DNA of 35,351 nucleotides, taken from contig JASFYQ010000106.1 of the NCBI GenBank assembly GCA_045047105.1, positions 1 through 35,351 of the forward strand. The letters run 5' to 3'. Under the pieces are notes generated by a model, which did not search any database, was not told where the DNA came from, and saw only the letters and a program-made list of their open reading frames with translations. Positions 7,313 to 14,214 of this stretch are shown piece after piece. Each line of letters begins with the position of its first letter. Position 1 is the stretch's first letter. The translations under genes were made by a program, and so were the position numbers. This DNA comes from JADGAU01 sp045047105 (GTDB lineage Bacteria; Pseudomonadota; Gammaproteobacteria; GRL18).

Positions 7313-7857
7313 TGGCACAATCAAAAATACTTGTTGATACAAACTCATACCTTCGATTAGCAAAAACAATTAACCCTTTGCTCGGAATCCCTTTTTGTGA
7401 AGATGGGTCTTGTTTGTATATTATCTCAGAATTAAATGAAGAACTAAAACCACGTCGTTTTACAACAAAATTTCCTTGGATAGATGAGCAGGAGTATGTA
7501 GAAAATAGAGGGTACATGCCTGTAGTTGGTAAAAAACTTAATAAACAGATTAATGAGACTTACGAGTTTATCTGGGATTATGTGCAAACCGATCTGCCTG
7601 GCCCCTCACCAGTTGATGCACTATATCTTGCCTATGCAGTAGAATTGAATATCCCAGTAGTAACTGATGATCAAGATATGACAGAGTTGGCGGAGGTATT
7701 TGAAGTAAGCATCCTTTCATCTTTAAAATTATTAAAAAAAATGCTGGATTGCAAATACATTGAGATGAAAATAGTTAGTGGTCTAGTTGAGTATTGGCGG
7801 TATTGGGATGATAGACCTGCAAATATGGAAAAAGATTATCAGCTCTTTTTTACATAG
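7312..7857 (+). CDS. PIN-like domain protein, predicted toxin nuclease
   Basis: The protein has 181 residues. The opening ILVDTNSYLRLA places an acidic residue (D9) at the end of the first strand, as in PIN nucleases. PSPVDALYLAYAVE (D102) and IPVVTDDQDMTELAE (D119/D120) supply the later acidic positions, and an acid-rich ISELNEEL sits near residues 38-45. This fits a PIN fold that binds Mg2+ and cuts RNA. The protein is longer than typical VapC (about 130 residues), with an insert between residues 45 and 95. It starts at the overlapping TAATG with the XRE-ImmA gene. A toxin role paired with that gene is inferred from order and coupling; the alternative is a phage-defence effector released when ImmA acts. 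Confidence 0.75.
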   Translation: MAQSKILVDTNSYLRLAKTINPLLGIPFCEDGSCLYIISELNEELKPRRFTTKFPWIDEQEYVENRGYMPVVGKKLNKQINETYEFIWDYVQTDLPGPSPVDALYLAYAVELNIPVVTDDQDMTELAEVFEVSILSSLKLLKKMLDCKYIEMKIVSGLVEYWRYWDDRPANMEKDYQLFFT

Positions 7858-7895
7858 ATAAAGCCTCTTTGATTTAAATCTTGCTAGCTTCAATA

Positions 7896-8144
7896 CTACC
7901 GCCTTTCTGGGTGGTGTATTAGAGCCAATTTTCGGTATGCCTGGTTAATTTCTGTTTTAGATGCCGAAGAAGATACACCCAATAAATCATGGCAGGGCTT
8001 ACGCTCTATTCCTAAATTAAGCATAGAATCTAGGTCATAACCTAGAGGCATTGATTCATAAGCTATCAGTCGGAGATTTGAATCAGGATTTAAAGTGGTA
8101 TTTATGAATGGATAATTATCTCCTGGGGTGTTGGTAATATACAT
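7896..8144 (-). pseudogene. Fragment ending in a truncated J-domain-like segment
   Basis: This is an 82-codon frame whose last 30 residues (HDLLGVSSSASKTEINQAYR then KLALIHHPE) match helices I-II and the HPD loop of a DnaJ J-domain, with HPE in place of HPD and a stop right after it. A J-domain should continue for another 25 or so residues, so this looks truncated. The first 50 residues resemble nothing I recognise. The start codon follows directly on the stop of the AlpA-like fragment. It probably belonged to an island replication or accessory protein. Confidence 0.5.
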
Positions 8145-8258
8145 TCAAATATTACTCACTACTTGTTGGTGTTTCCTTTTTTCGATAAAAGCTAAACAGT
8201 CGGATAATAGATATCGTACATTTGAGCCTATTTTTATATAAGGGAGATCATATTTACC
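8145..8258 (-). pseudogene. AlpA-like excisionase/HTH fragment
   Basis: After the integrase remnant the minus strand reads GKYDLPYIKIGSNVRYLLSD, then CLAFIEKRKH, before a stop. This is the C-terminal half of the AlpA/HTH_17 family (typically lPyikiGrrvRyrrsDleaWle), small DNA-binding proteins that often act as excisionases or activators next to integrases. The N-terminal half with the start is missing; the break lies right where the integrase frame ends, so a deletion probably joined the two. Confidence 0.6.
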
Positions 8259-8259
8259 G

Positions 8260-8650
8260 CTACCATTTCATGCTTAAAATATTAGTCTGCCTTGCTCCAG
8301 TTAAAAGCGACAGATAAACATAATCTTTAAACCACTCTCTCGATTCTGCATTGAGTGCTTTAAAAAATTGACTAACTTCTTCTTTGGGTTTTCTGGAGTC
8401 AATTCCTTGTGATACTAATATTGAATAATTGTTTGCTTTGAGTCGAGCATCTTCAATATAGGAAGGGTAGGGTGCAATACGAATTTCAATAGTTTTACCC
8501 AGTAATTTTTTCTTAAAGTAAAAATTTTTACTGTCGCTGGGTAAATGGTATAGCTTGAGTGTTTTGGATTCGGTATCTGTATGAATAATACGTCTATTCA
8601 GGACAAGGTAAGGCGTTAATTGTTCGTTTGTTAAACTTGAATTTAGCCAT
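8260..8650 (-). pseudogene. Tyrosine-recombinase integrase, frameshifted and internally deleted
   Basis: The minus-strand frame starts MAKFKFNKRTINALPCPE, a typical N-terminal arm of tRNA-targeting integrases, and hits a stop at 8594-8596. The +1 frame continues with RRIIHTDTESKTLKLYHLPS and later IEIRIAPYPSYIEDARLKAN and VSQGIDSRKPKEE, which match the arm-binding domain (the usual lGryPxlsleeAR..a). The sequence then jumps to FKDYVYLSLLTGARQTNILS, the start of the catalytic domain with its first catalytic arginine (TGAR), and stops at MKW. The core-binding domain and the rest of the catalytic domain (HxxR, Tyr) are gone. It cannot be active. Its place next to the tRNA marks it as the enzyme that integrated this island. 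Confidence 0.8.
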
Positions 8651-8662
8651 AAATTCTCCTAA

Positions 8663-8690
8663 GGCGGGATCATCCCGCTTTTATCCCGCC
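8663..8690. repeat. Overlapping inverted repeats near the right island end
   Basis: GGCGGGAT (8663-8670) can pair with ATCCCGCC (8683-8690) or with the nearer ATCCCGC (8672-8678). The 13 bases at 8672-8684 are repeated exactly at 4364-4376 near the left end. Lying just upstream of the integrase start, it may be an integrase arm site or a control site. Confidence 0.5.
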
Positions 8691-8747
8691 CTATGCAGGG
8701 ATTCAGGGTGATTTTTAGTGATTTATAGTGAAGTGTGGTTATAGTTC

Positions 8748-8771
8748 TTGGTCCCCCCAGCGCGACTCGAA
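8748..8771. repeat. Right attachment-site copy (attR-like), within tRNA-Arg
   Basis: This is the second copy of the 24-base repeat, forming the 3' end of the intact tRNA gene from the CCA tail to the T-loop. The tRNA stays whole because the island carried a matching 3' end. Confidence 0.85.
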
Positions 8772-8824
8772 CGCACATCTGAACCTTAGGAGGGATCCGT
8801 TCTATCCAGTTGAACTATGGGGAG
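8749..8824 (-). tRNA. tRNA-Arg(CCU)
   Basis: Read on the minus strand, it folds into a full cloverleaf: acceptor CTCCCCA/TGGGGGG (one T-G pair), D-arm GTTC/GAAC with a GG-containing loop, anticodon loop CTCCTAA (anticodon CCT), a 4-base variable loop, T-arm GTGCG/CGCGC with loop TTCGAGT, discriminator A and an encoded CCA. It reads the AGG arginine codon. One oddity is a T-T mismatch at positions 29-41 of the anticodon stem (GATCC against GGTTC). The 3' end is the island's attachment site. Confidence 0.93.
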
Positions 8825-8872
8825 TGAAGGAGGATTATACACAGTTATGTTACTTCAAACCAATATTTTTAA

Positions 8873-9355
8873 CTATACCACTGCACTTAAACCACTTCTG
8901 GAATAAACACCTGTTTTTCCAGTAGCACTATAAGTATCACTACTCATATGCCTATTACCTAGTAGAATTTTTAAAATGTTCTCATTATTGCTTTTTCTCA
9001 TATGAATTAAGCGGCCATTTAGCTCATTATTACTTTTACATTGAGCAAGTTGCTTTTTTAGTTGTTGCCAATTATTTTGTAACGGTTCAGAATCAGACTC
9101 ATTAATTAACTTATTAAAAACTTTGAGTGTTGGGGTAATGCTATTACAAATTAATACTTGATTACGTTTTTTATCAAGTTCTTGTAAGTATATAATTAAA
9201 GGCTTTTTTTGCTCGATTAATGAGCCTAACTCCTCTGCTTTAGATTGTTTAATAGCCTCATGTTCCAGGCTCATTAATTCATCTAGTTTTTGTAAGCAAT
9301 TAAGCTCTTGTATAATGATCTGATTTAGTTCATTGAGGATGTTATTTGTGTCCAT
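8873..9355 (-). CDS. flgN: Flagellar export chaperone FlgN
   Basis: The protein has 160 residues and is mostly helical, with long heptad-like stretches (LNELNQIIIQELNCLQKLDE) and the motif EHEAIKQSKAEELGSLIEQK, typical of FlgN, followed by GNRHMSSDTYSATGKTG near the C-terminus (FlgN proteins often end with a YgadG-like segment). FlgN keeps the hook-filament junction proteins FlgK and FlgL export-ready. AAAGGAGT sits before the ATG. It lies downstream of flgM on the same strand, 110 bases away, the classic flgA-flgM-flgN order. The 3' end is 48 bases from the tRNA-Arg gene. Sequence conservation in FlgN is low, so context carries part of the call. Confidence 0.88.
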   Translation of the reverse strand: MDTNNILNELNQIIIQELNCLQKLDELMSLEHEAIKQSKAEELGSLIEQKKPLIIYLQELDKKRNQVLICNSITPTLKVFNKLINESDSEPLQNNWQQLKKQLAQCKSNNELNGRLIHMRKSNNENILKILLGNRHMSSDTYSATGKTGVYSRSGLSAVV

Positions 9356-9464
9356 TACTGACTCCTTTTATAAAACACAGAATATAAATATCAGTTCACA
9401 ACTTTTGTTAATAAAAAATCATAAACTAATGATCTGATTCTCACCTTGCTAAAGAGAATTTTCT

Positions 9465-9803
9465 TTATTTAAATAAGGCAATTTCCATCTCAATAAAACG
9501 CTCAGCAATTTTATCGGAGTTAATGGAATAGCTACCATCTTTAATTTTATTTTGTATTTCTTCTACCTTTTGCATATCAACTATAGGTAAATGAGCAATA
9601 CTTCCTTCTAATTTTTTAAGATTAATAGCGGAATCAGTCAGTGTTAGACTGTCAGTAGGAGTTTTTACGGAGGCAGGAGGTGGATTAGTTTTGGCATTAT
9701 TAAGAGCATCAACATCCTTCGCTTGAGCATTTGCTTTAGCTAATGGATTGTTCGCAGCATTGTGCAGCTGTTGAACATTGTTGTTGTTAATATCGATTGC
9801 CAT
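9465..9803 (-). CDS. flgM: Anti-sigma-28 factor FlgM
   Basis: The protein has 112 residues. The start is at 9803 (MAIDINNNN), with AGGAG seven bases upstream; an in-frame ATG at 9824 has no such site and lies at the promoter. The N-terminus is disordered (rich in N, A and K), then TDSLTLTDSAINLKKLEGSI and VDMQKVEEIQNKIKDGSYSI, with DKIAERFIEMEIAL at the end, the conserved sigma-28-binding half of FlgM. FlgM holds FliA inactive until the hook is finished and is then exported. A near-perfect sigma-28 promoter precedes it, which gives the usual negative feedback loop. Confidence 0.93.
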   Translation of the reverse strand: MAIDINNNNVQQLHNAANNPLAKANAQAKDVDALNNAKTNPPPASVKTPTDSLTLTDSAINLKKLEGSIAHLPIVDMQKVEEIQNKIKDGSYSINSDKIAERFIEMEIALFK

Positions 9804-9826
9804 TTTTTTCTCCTGAACTAGCACTT

Positions 9827-9853
9827 ATATCGGCATTATTTTTTAAAACTTTA
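9827..9853 (-). promoter_or_regulatory. Sigma-28 (FliA) promoter of flgM
   Basis: On the minus strand TAAAGTTT (9846-9853) is followed by 11 bases and GCCGATAT (9827-9834). This matches the FliA consensus TAAAGTTT-N11-GCCGATAA at 15 of 16 positions with exact spacing, 23 bases upstream of the flgM start. Confidence 0.9.
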
Positions 9854-9970
9854 TAGTTGTTTTTAATAAATTGATAGATTGTATCAGTTTATTAAAATAT
9901 TAAGTTATACCATAATACTAACCATAAATTATAACCTACCTTATGGTTTGATAGTAGCCTTTAGCTGTTT

Positions 9971-10690
9971 CTAAAAATTAACCACTACGACACCTGCTGC
10001 ACTAACTACTCCCTCTATTATCTTATTTGAATTTGTATTTCTAACTTTTATACGTTGATTTTGTTTACCATTGCTTAAGGCAATGCCTTTCATTTTTACC
10101 ATCAAACGTGAATTTTTTGCTACAATCATCACCTGTTGTTTTCGTTTAACCAGATAATGTATCTGTAATTGTGATGCAGTGATAGCTTTAGTGGTTTTAA
10201 TTGTTCGTTTAGCCTGTTTTCCTGCAACATCACTAATGCGCTTAAAATAGCGGCGATGCTGGCCTGAAATTGTCTGATTAACCAGTGTTAACATTTCAGG
10301 AATGATGTATTCACCCCTTAAAATGGTCGTTGTTGCAATAACTACAGGAGCGGTTATAACTGCTTTAAAGGATACATAATAGCTCCATCTGGGTTTTTGA
10401 CACCTAACTCCAATTGTAAAGTGCTTATTTACTTTAAAATTGCCTGATACTTCTGCAATAAGTGCTTGTTGGCATTTTTTTAACTTAATCCGAGAGTCAA
10501 TTTTTGCACTTTCTAAGGACTCTATAGTATATTCCTGTGGTATGTGTTTTATTATGTAATTACTTGCCACATCGCTAATATCAGCTATTGGATGGTATTC
10601 CTGGGCATATAGCATAGAGCTAGCTGACGCTATCAATAGGCTGCTAATAAGCAATAATATTTTTGTATTTCTCTGCATGTTGTTCTTCAT
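9971..10690 (-). CDS. flgA: Flagellar P-ring assembly chaperone FlgA
   Basis: The protein has 239 residues with a signal peptide (about residues 9-29, ending SSMLYA), so it acts in the periplasm, where FlgA helps FlgI form the P-ring. Two parts are visible: an N-terminal domain with CQQAL and IGVRCQKPRWSYYVSFKAV (the conserved paired cysteines), and a C-terminal SAF domain starting at ILRGEYIIPEMLTLVNQ and running to the GVVSAAGVVVVNF end, typical of FlgA. No Shine-Dalgarno is seen before 10690; the in-frame ATG at 10678 is an alternative start. It is first of the three flagellar genes on the minus strand; flgB and later genes are not in the window. Confidence 0.92.
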   Translation of the reverse strand: MKNNMQRNTKILLLISSLLIASASSMLYAQEYHPIADISDVASNYIIKHIPQEYTIESLESAKIDSRIKLKKCQQALIAEVSGNFKVNKHFTIGVRCQKPRWSYYVSFKAVITAPVVIATTTILRGEYIIPEMLTLVNQTISGQHRRYFKRISDVAGKQAKRTIKTTKAITASQLQIHYLVKRKQQVMIVAKNSRLMVKMKGIALSNGKQNQRIKVRNTNSNKIIEGVVSAAGVVVVNF

Positions 10691-10771
10691 GTCAAGAATC
10701 TGTCAGTTAAATTAAACTTTCTCTTATTAATTACAATGCATAATGTATGCCATAGTTTAATAAATTAAAAA

Positions 10772-11386
10772 ATGATAAATGAATTAAAAAACCACCAGCT
10801 ACAGCTTAAAAAATGTACGCTCTGTAATGAAATGGTAGGGGTTCCAGTACATGGTCAAGCGGTTATCTCTTCTATTATGTTAATTGGACAAGCCCCAGGA
10901 ATAAAAGAAGCCGGAGAAGATAAACCTTTTGCCTGGACTGCAGGAAAAACTTTATTTAAATGGTTTAATGGAATAGGGGTAGATGAACAGCAATTTCGCC
11001 AATCTGTTTATATGACAGCTGTTTGTCGCTGCTTTCCTGGAAGAAAGGGCAAAGGGGGGGATCGCGTGCCTAATAAATCTGAAATTAAAAATTGTAGTCG
11101 ATGGTTAAGTGCTGAAATTAATATTATTCAGCCTAGACTGATTCTTCTGGTGGGAAAGCTTGCTATCAATCAAGTGTTACCCGTTAAAAAACTAACTGAT
11201 ATTATTGGTACACAAATTAGCCATGAATTTTTTGATCATAAATGTGATTTTATTGCTCTGCCACATCCATCAGGTGCTTCTACCTGGTTTCGAAGTGAGC
11301 CTGGAGTATCACTATTAGCAGAGTCACTGCAATTAATACAAAAACATTCCAGCTGGCAAGATATTATACAATCCAGGATGAGTTGA
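10772..11386 (+). CDS. Uracil-DNA glycosylase, family 4/5-like (Fe-S type)
   Basis: The protein has 204 residues. IMLIGQAPG (residues 36-43) is the uracil-binding loop where family 4 usually has GEAPG, and LPHPSGAS (residues 163-170) is the second active-site motif. Cysteines at 15 and 18 (CTLC), 85/87 and 108 are placed like the four ligands of the [4Fe-4S] cluster in family 4 enzymes. The enzyme would remove uracil from DNA at the start of base excision repair. It is divergent to flgA, with about 80 bases between the starts, and sits before trpF. No ribosome binding site is obvious. The Gln in place of Glu in the first motif makes the exact subfamily uncertain. Confidence 0.85.
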   Translation: MINELKNHQLQLKKCTLCNEMVGVPVHGQAVISSIMLIGQAPGIKEAGEDKPFAWTAGKTLFKWFNGIGVDEQQFRQSVYMTAVCRCFPGRKGKGGDRVPNKSEIKNCSRWLSAEINIIQPRLILLVGKLAINQVLPVKKLTDIIGTQISHEFFDHKCDFIALPHPSGASTWFRSEPGVSLLAESLQLIQKHSSWQDIIQSRMS

Positions 11387-11444
11387 ATTAACTCTATGTT
11401 AAGCCTTTATGTTAGAATATATTTTTTGCTTATTAGGAAATACA

Positions 11445-12065
11445 TTGCAAACACGTACAAAAATCTGCGGCATAACTAATATTGAGGATGGATTATTTGC
11501 AATCGACTGTGGCGCAGATGCATTAGGTTTTGTTTTTTATCCCCCCAGCCCAAGAAATATCTCAGTTCAAGATGCTGCTGAAATTATTAAACAATTACCT
11601 CCCTTTGTAACAATGGTGGGCTTATTTGTAGATGAGAGCCGTGATGTAATTGAGCAAACCATAAACCAGACACAGATAGATCTATTACAGTTTCATGGTA
11701 ATGAAGATGAAGCTTTTTGTCAGCAATTTAGTTTTCCTTATATCAAAGCTATTCGCATGAAAGATGGTTTGGATATACAGCAATTGATAGAGGATTACAG
11801 CTCTGCCAGAGCCATTTTATTAGATTCCTATGTAGCAGGCATACCCGGTGGTACGGGAGAAGCATTTAACTGGGAGTTAATACCTGCCCAAACATCTAAA
11901 GCTATTATCTTAGCGGGTGGCTTGACCCCTGAAAATGTAGCTGAAGCAATTAATATAGTTAAACCCTTTGCAGTGGATGTAAGTGGTGGAGTAGAGAAAT
12001 CTAAGGGTATTAAAGACCATAAAAAAATACAGGATTTCATAAAATCTACACGAGTTTACCTTTAG
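11445..12065 (+). CDS. trpF: Phosphoribosylanthranilate isomerase
   Basis: This is tryptophan pathway step 3, the isomerisation of phosphoribosylanthranilate to CdRP. The chosen start is TTG at 11445 (reading LQTRTKICGITNIEDG), with TTAGGA seven bases upstream; it gives 206 residues, the normal size, with the catalytic Cys in KICGIT near the N-terminus as expected. The longer frame from an ATG at 11409 adds 12 residues and lacks a ribosome site. Other landmarks are ALGFVFYPPSPR, LLQFHGNE, ILLDSYVAGIPGGTG (the catalytic Asp) and IILAGGLTPENV with DVSGGVE, which bind the phosphate. It heads a plus-strand run into trpB and trpA. Confidence 0.95.
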   Translation: MQTRTKICGITNIEDGLFAIDCGADALGFVFYPPSPRNISVQDAAEIIKQLPPFVTMVGLFVDESRDVIEQTINQTQIDLLQFHGNEDEAFCQQFSFPYIKAIRMKDGLDIQQLIEDYSSARAILLDSYVAGIPGGTGEAFNWELIPAQTSKAIILAGGLTPENVAEAINIVKPFAVDVSGGVEKSKGIKDHKKIQDFIKSTRVYL

Positions 12066-12131
12066 TCTTGCCTCAAATCCTGATAAAATTTACCCCCAAA
12101 TATTTATAATGCTAGGACAATATAAAAATCA

Positions 12132-13361
12132 ATGAATAATAGCACTGATCAACAGGAATATACTTCTGGCTCTATGCCTGATGAGAGAGGGCATTTTGGT
12201 ATTTATGGTGGCATGTTTGTAGCAGAGACTCTGATGCAACCACTGGAAGAGCTAAAACAGGCCTATAATAAATTCATGCAGGACGAAGAATTTTTAGCTG
12301 AGTTAGATGCCGATCTCAGTCATTATGTTGGTCGACCATCGCCCTTATATTATGCGCAGCGCTGGACTCAGGAATTGGGCGGAGCAAAAATATATTTAAA
12401 ACGTGAAGATTTAAATCACACTGGGGCGCATAAAGTAAATAATACTATTGGCCAGATATTGCTGGCTAAACGGATGGGCAAAAAACGTATTATTGCCGAA
12501 ACCGGAGCAGGGCAGCATGGTGTTGCAACCGCAACAGTTGCCGCACGTTTAGGCCTGGAATGTGTAATTTATATGGGTGCTGAAGATATTCAACGACAGG
12601 CCTTAAATGTTTATCGTATGAAACTACTGGGAGCAAAGGTTGTATCTGTTGAATCAGGTTCTAAAACCTTAAAAGATGCCCTTAACGAAGCCATGCGCGA
12701 CTGGGTTACTCATATTGATGATACCTTTTATATTATTGGTACCGTTGCAGGCCCTCATCCTTATCCAGCCATGGTCAGAGATTTTCAGGCAATTATTGGA
12801 CGTGAATCCAAACAACAATTACAGCAACAAGCAGGCTGTTTGCCAGATGCTTTAGTGGCATGTATTGGTGGTGGCTCAAATGCTATGGGATTATTCTACC
12901 CCTTTATTGAAGATAAAGAGGTCGCTCTTTATGGCGTGGAAGCGGCAGGACATGGTTTAGATACAGGTCAACATGCAGCACCATTATGTGCTGGAAGCCC
13001 TGGGGTTTTACATGGCAATCGCACCTATTTAATGGAAGATAAAAATGGCCAGATTATTCCCACTCATTCTATCTCGGCGGGCCTTGATTACCCTGGTGTT
13101 GGTCCAGAGCATGCCTGGTTAAAGGATATTGGCAGGGCAAATTACGTTGCGATTGATGATAATGAAGCCTTACAGGGGTTTCATGACCTGACCCGTATTG
13201 AAGGCATTATGCCTGCATTGGAATCCAGTCATGCAATCGCTTATGTAACTAAATTAGCTCCAACAATGGACAAAGAACAAATTATTATTATGAACTTATC
13301 GGGTCGAGGTGACAAAGATATTCATACAGTCGCAACTTTAGATGGCTTGCAGCTCTCTTAG
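12132..13361 (+). CDS. trpB: Tryptophan synthase beta chain
   Basis: The protein has 409 residues, full length. TrpB condenses indole with serine using PLP. The PLP lysine lies in GAHKVNN, the phosphate-binding loop in CIGGGSNAMGLF and the catalytic Glu in IAETGAGQHGVA. GRPSPLYYAQRW and SGRGDKDIHT are conserved family ends. It lies 66 bases after trpF and 22 before trpA; no strong Shine-Dalgarno is seen before the ATG. The TrpA and TrpB products form the alpha2-beta2 complex with an indole tunnel. Confidence 0.98.
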   Translation: MNNSTDQQEYTSGSMPDERGHFGIYGGMFVAETLMQPLEELKQAYNKFMQDEEFLAELDADLSHYVGRPSPLYYAQRWTQELGGAKIYLKREDLNHTGAHKVNNTIGQILLAKRMGKKRIIAETGAGQHGVATATVAARLGLECVIYMGAEDIQRQALNVYRMKLLGAKVVSVESGSKTLKDALNEAMRDWVTHIDDTFYIIGTVAGPHPYPAMVRDFQAIIGRESKQQLQQQAGCLPDALVACIGGGSNAMGLFYPFIEDKEVALYGVEAAGHGLDTGQHAAPLCAGSPGVLHGNRTYLMEDKNGQIIPTHSISAGLDYPGVGPEHAWLKDIGRANYVAIDDNEALQGFHDLTRIEGIMPALESSHAIAYVTKLAPTMDKEQIIIMNLSGRGDKDIHTVATLDGLQLS

Positions 13362-13383
13362 GAAACTTTTATAAGGTATACAG

Positions 13384-14199
13384 ATGAGCAGAATTAAACA
13401 AGTATTTCAGCAATTAAAAACAACGAATACAAAAGCACTTATTCCCTATGTAACTGCTGCGGATCCTAATCCTGAAATGACGGTAGATCTATTATATGCA
13501 ATGGTTGACGCTGGAGCAAATTTATTGGAACTAGGTGTGCCTTTTTCCGATCCCATGGCAGATGGGCCTGTTATTCAAAAAGCCAGTGAGCGTTCACTAA
13601 CACATGGAACTTCTTTACTGGACGTATTTAGCATGGTTAGTACTTTCAGGGAAAAAGATCAGCAAACCCCTATTATTTTAATGGGCTACTTAAATCCCAT
13701 AGAAGTAATGGGGTATAAGTCTTTTGCCCGGCAGGCAAGTAAAGCAGGTGTAGATGCGGTATTAATTGTAGATTTTCCACCAGAGGAAAGTCAGGAATTT
13801 TTGGCAATTCTTGCCGAATATCAACTGGATTCAATATTTTTACTTTCTCCAACTACCACTGATGAACGAATTAAACTTATTTGCTCACAGGCAAATGGTT
13901 TTGTTTATTATGTGGCGGTTAAAGGGGTAACAGGCTCTGCTACACTGGATACTACAGAAGTGAGTCAGCGTATTAAGCTTATTAAATCCATAACTGACTT
14001 ACCTGTTGGTGTCGGTTTTGGCATTAAAGATGCGAGTACCGCTAAGATTGTTGGCCAGAGTGCAGATGCGGTTATTGTTGGTAGTGCACTAGTAAATATT
14101 ATTGCTAAGGGGGCTTTAGATAATGAGCCTAAACAATCTATGATCAACAAAATAACAGAACTTTTATCATCAATGCGTACAGCATTAGATAGCAAATAA
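13384..14199 (+). CDS. trpA: Tryptophan synthase alpha chain
   Basis: The protein has 271 residues, full length. It splits indole-3-glycerol phosphate to indole, which is passed to TrpB. Catalytic residues are visible in LLELGVPFSDPMADGP (Glu and Asp). VGVGFGIKD and ADAVIVGSALV form the phosphate-binding end, and GYLNPIEVMGY and FVYYVAVKGVTG are further family marks. AAGG lies nine bases before the ATG. It is cotranscribed with trpB by position, and accD follows 15 bases later. Confidence 0.98.
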   Translation: MSRIKQVFQQLKTTNTKALIPYVTAADPNPEMTVDLLYAMVDAGANLLELGVPFSDPMADGPVIQKASERSLTHGTSLLDVFSMVSTFREKDQQTPIILMGYLNPIEVMGYKSFARQASKAGVDAVLIVDFPPEESQEFLAILAEYQLDSIFLLSPTTTDERIKLICSQANGFVYYVAVKGVTGSATLDTTEVSQRIKLIKSITDLPVGVGFGIKDASTAKIVGQSADAVIVGSALVNIIAKGALDNEPKQSMINKITELLSSMRTALDSK

Positions 14200-14214
14200 T
14201 AGTAGGAATGAATT

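Larger units (their letters stand above)
4286..8771. mobile_element. Integrated genomic island at tRNA-Arg(CCU), decayed
   Basis: An exact 24-base direct repeat bounds this segment: 4286-4309 and 8748-8771. The right copy is the 3' end of an intact tRNA-Arg gene from CCA to the T-loop, the classical target of tyrosine integrases. A broken integrase gene lies about 100 bases inside the right end and reads away from the tRNA, with an AlpA-like fragment beyond it, the usual integration-module layout. Inside are a broken SMC/ABC-type ATPase gene, a J-domain-like fragment and an intact XRE-ImmA/PIN pair. With the integrase broken, the island is probably fixed unless helped in trans. The boundaries are read directly; the mechanism is inferred. 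Confidence 0.8.

Noticed and set aside
8728..8925. Plus-strand 65-codon ORF across the tRNA-Arg gene
   Set aside because: It runs antisense through the tRNA gene and into the flgN 3' end, so it is a chance frame.
11387..12131. Possible trp leader or attenuator around trpF and trpB
   Set aside because: No Trp-rich leader peptide, T-box or alternating hairpins could be seen in the gaps around trpF.
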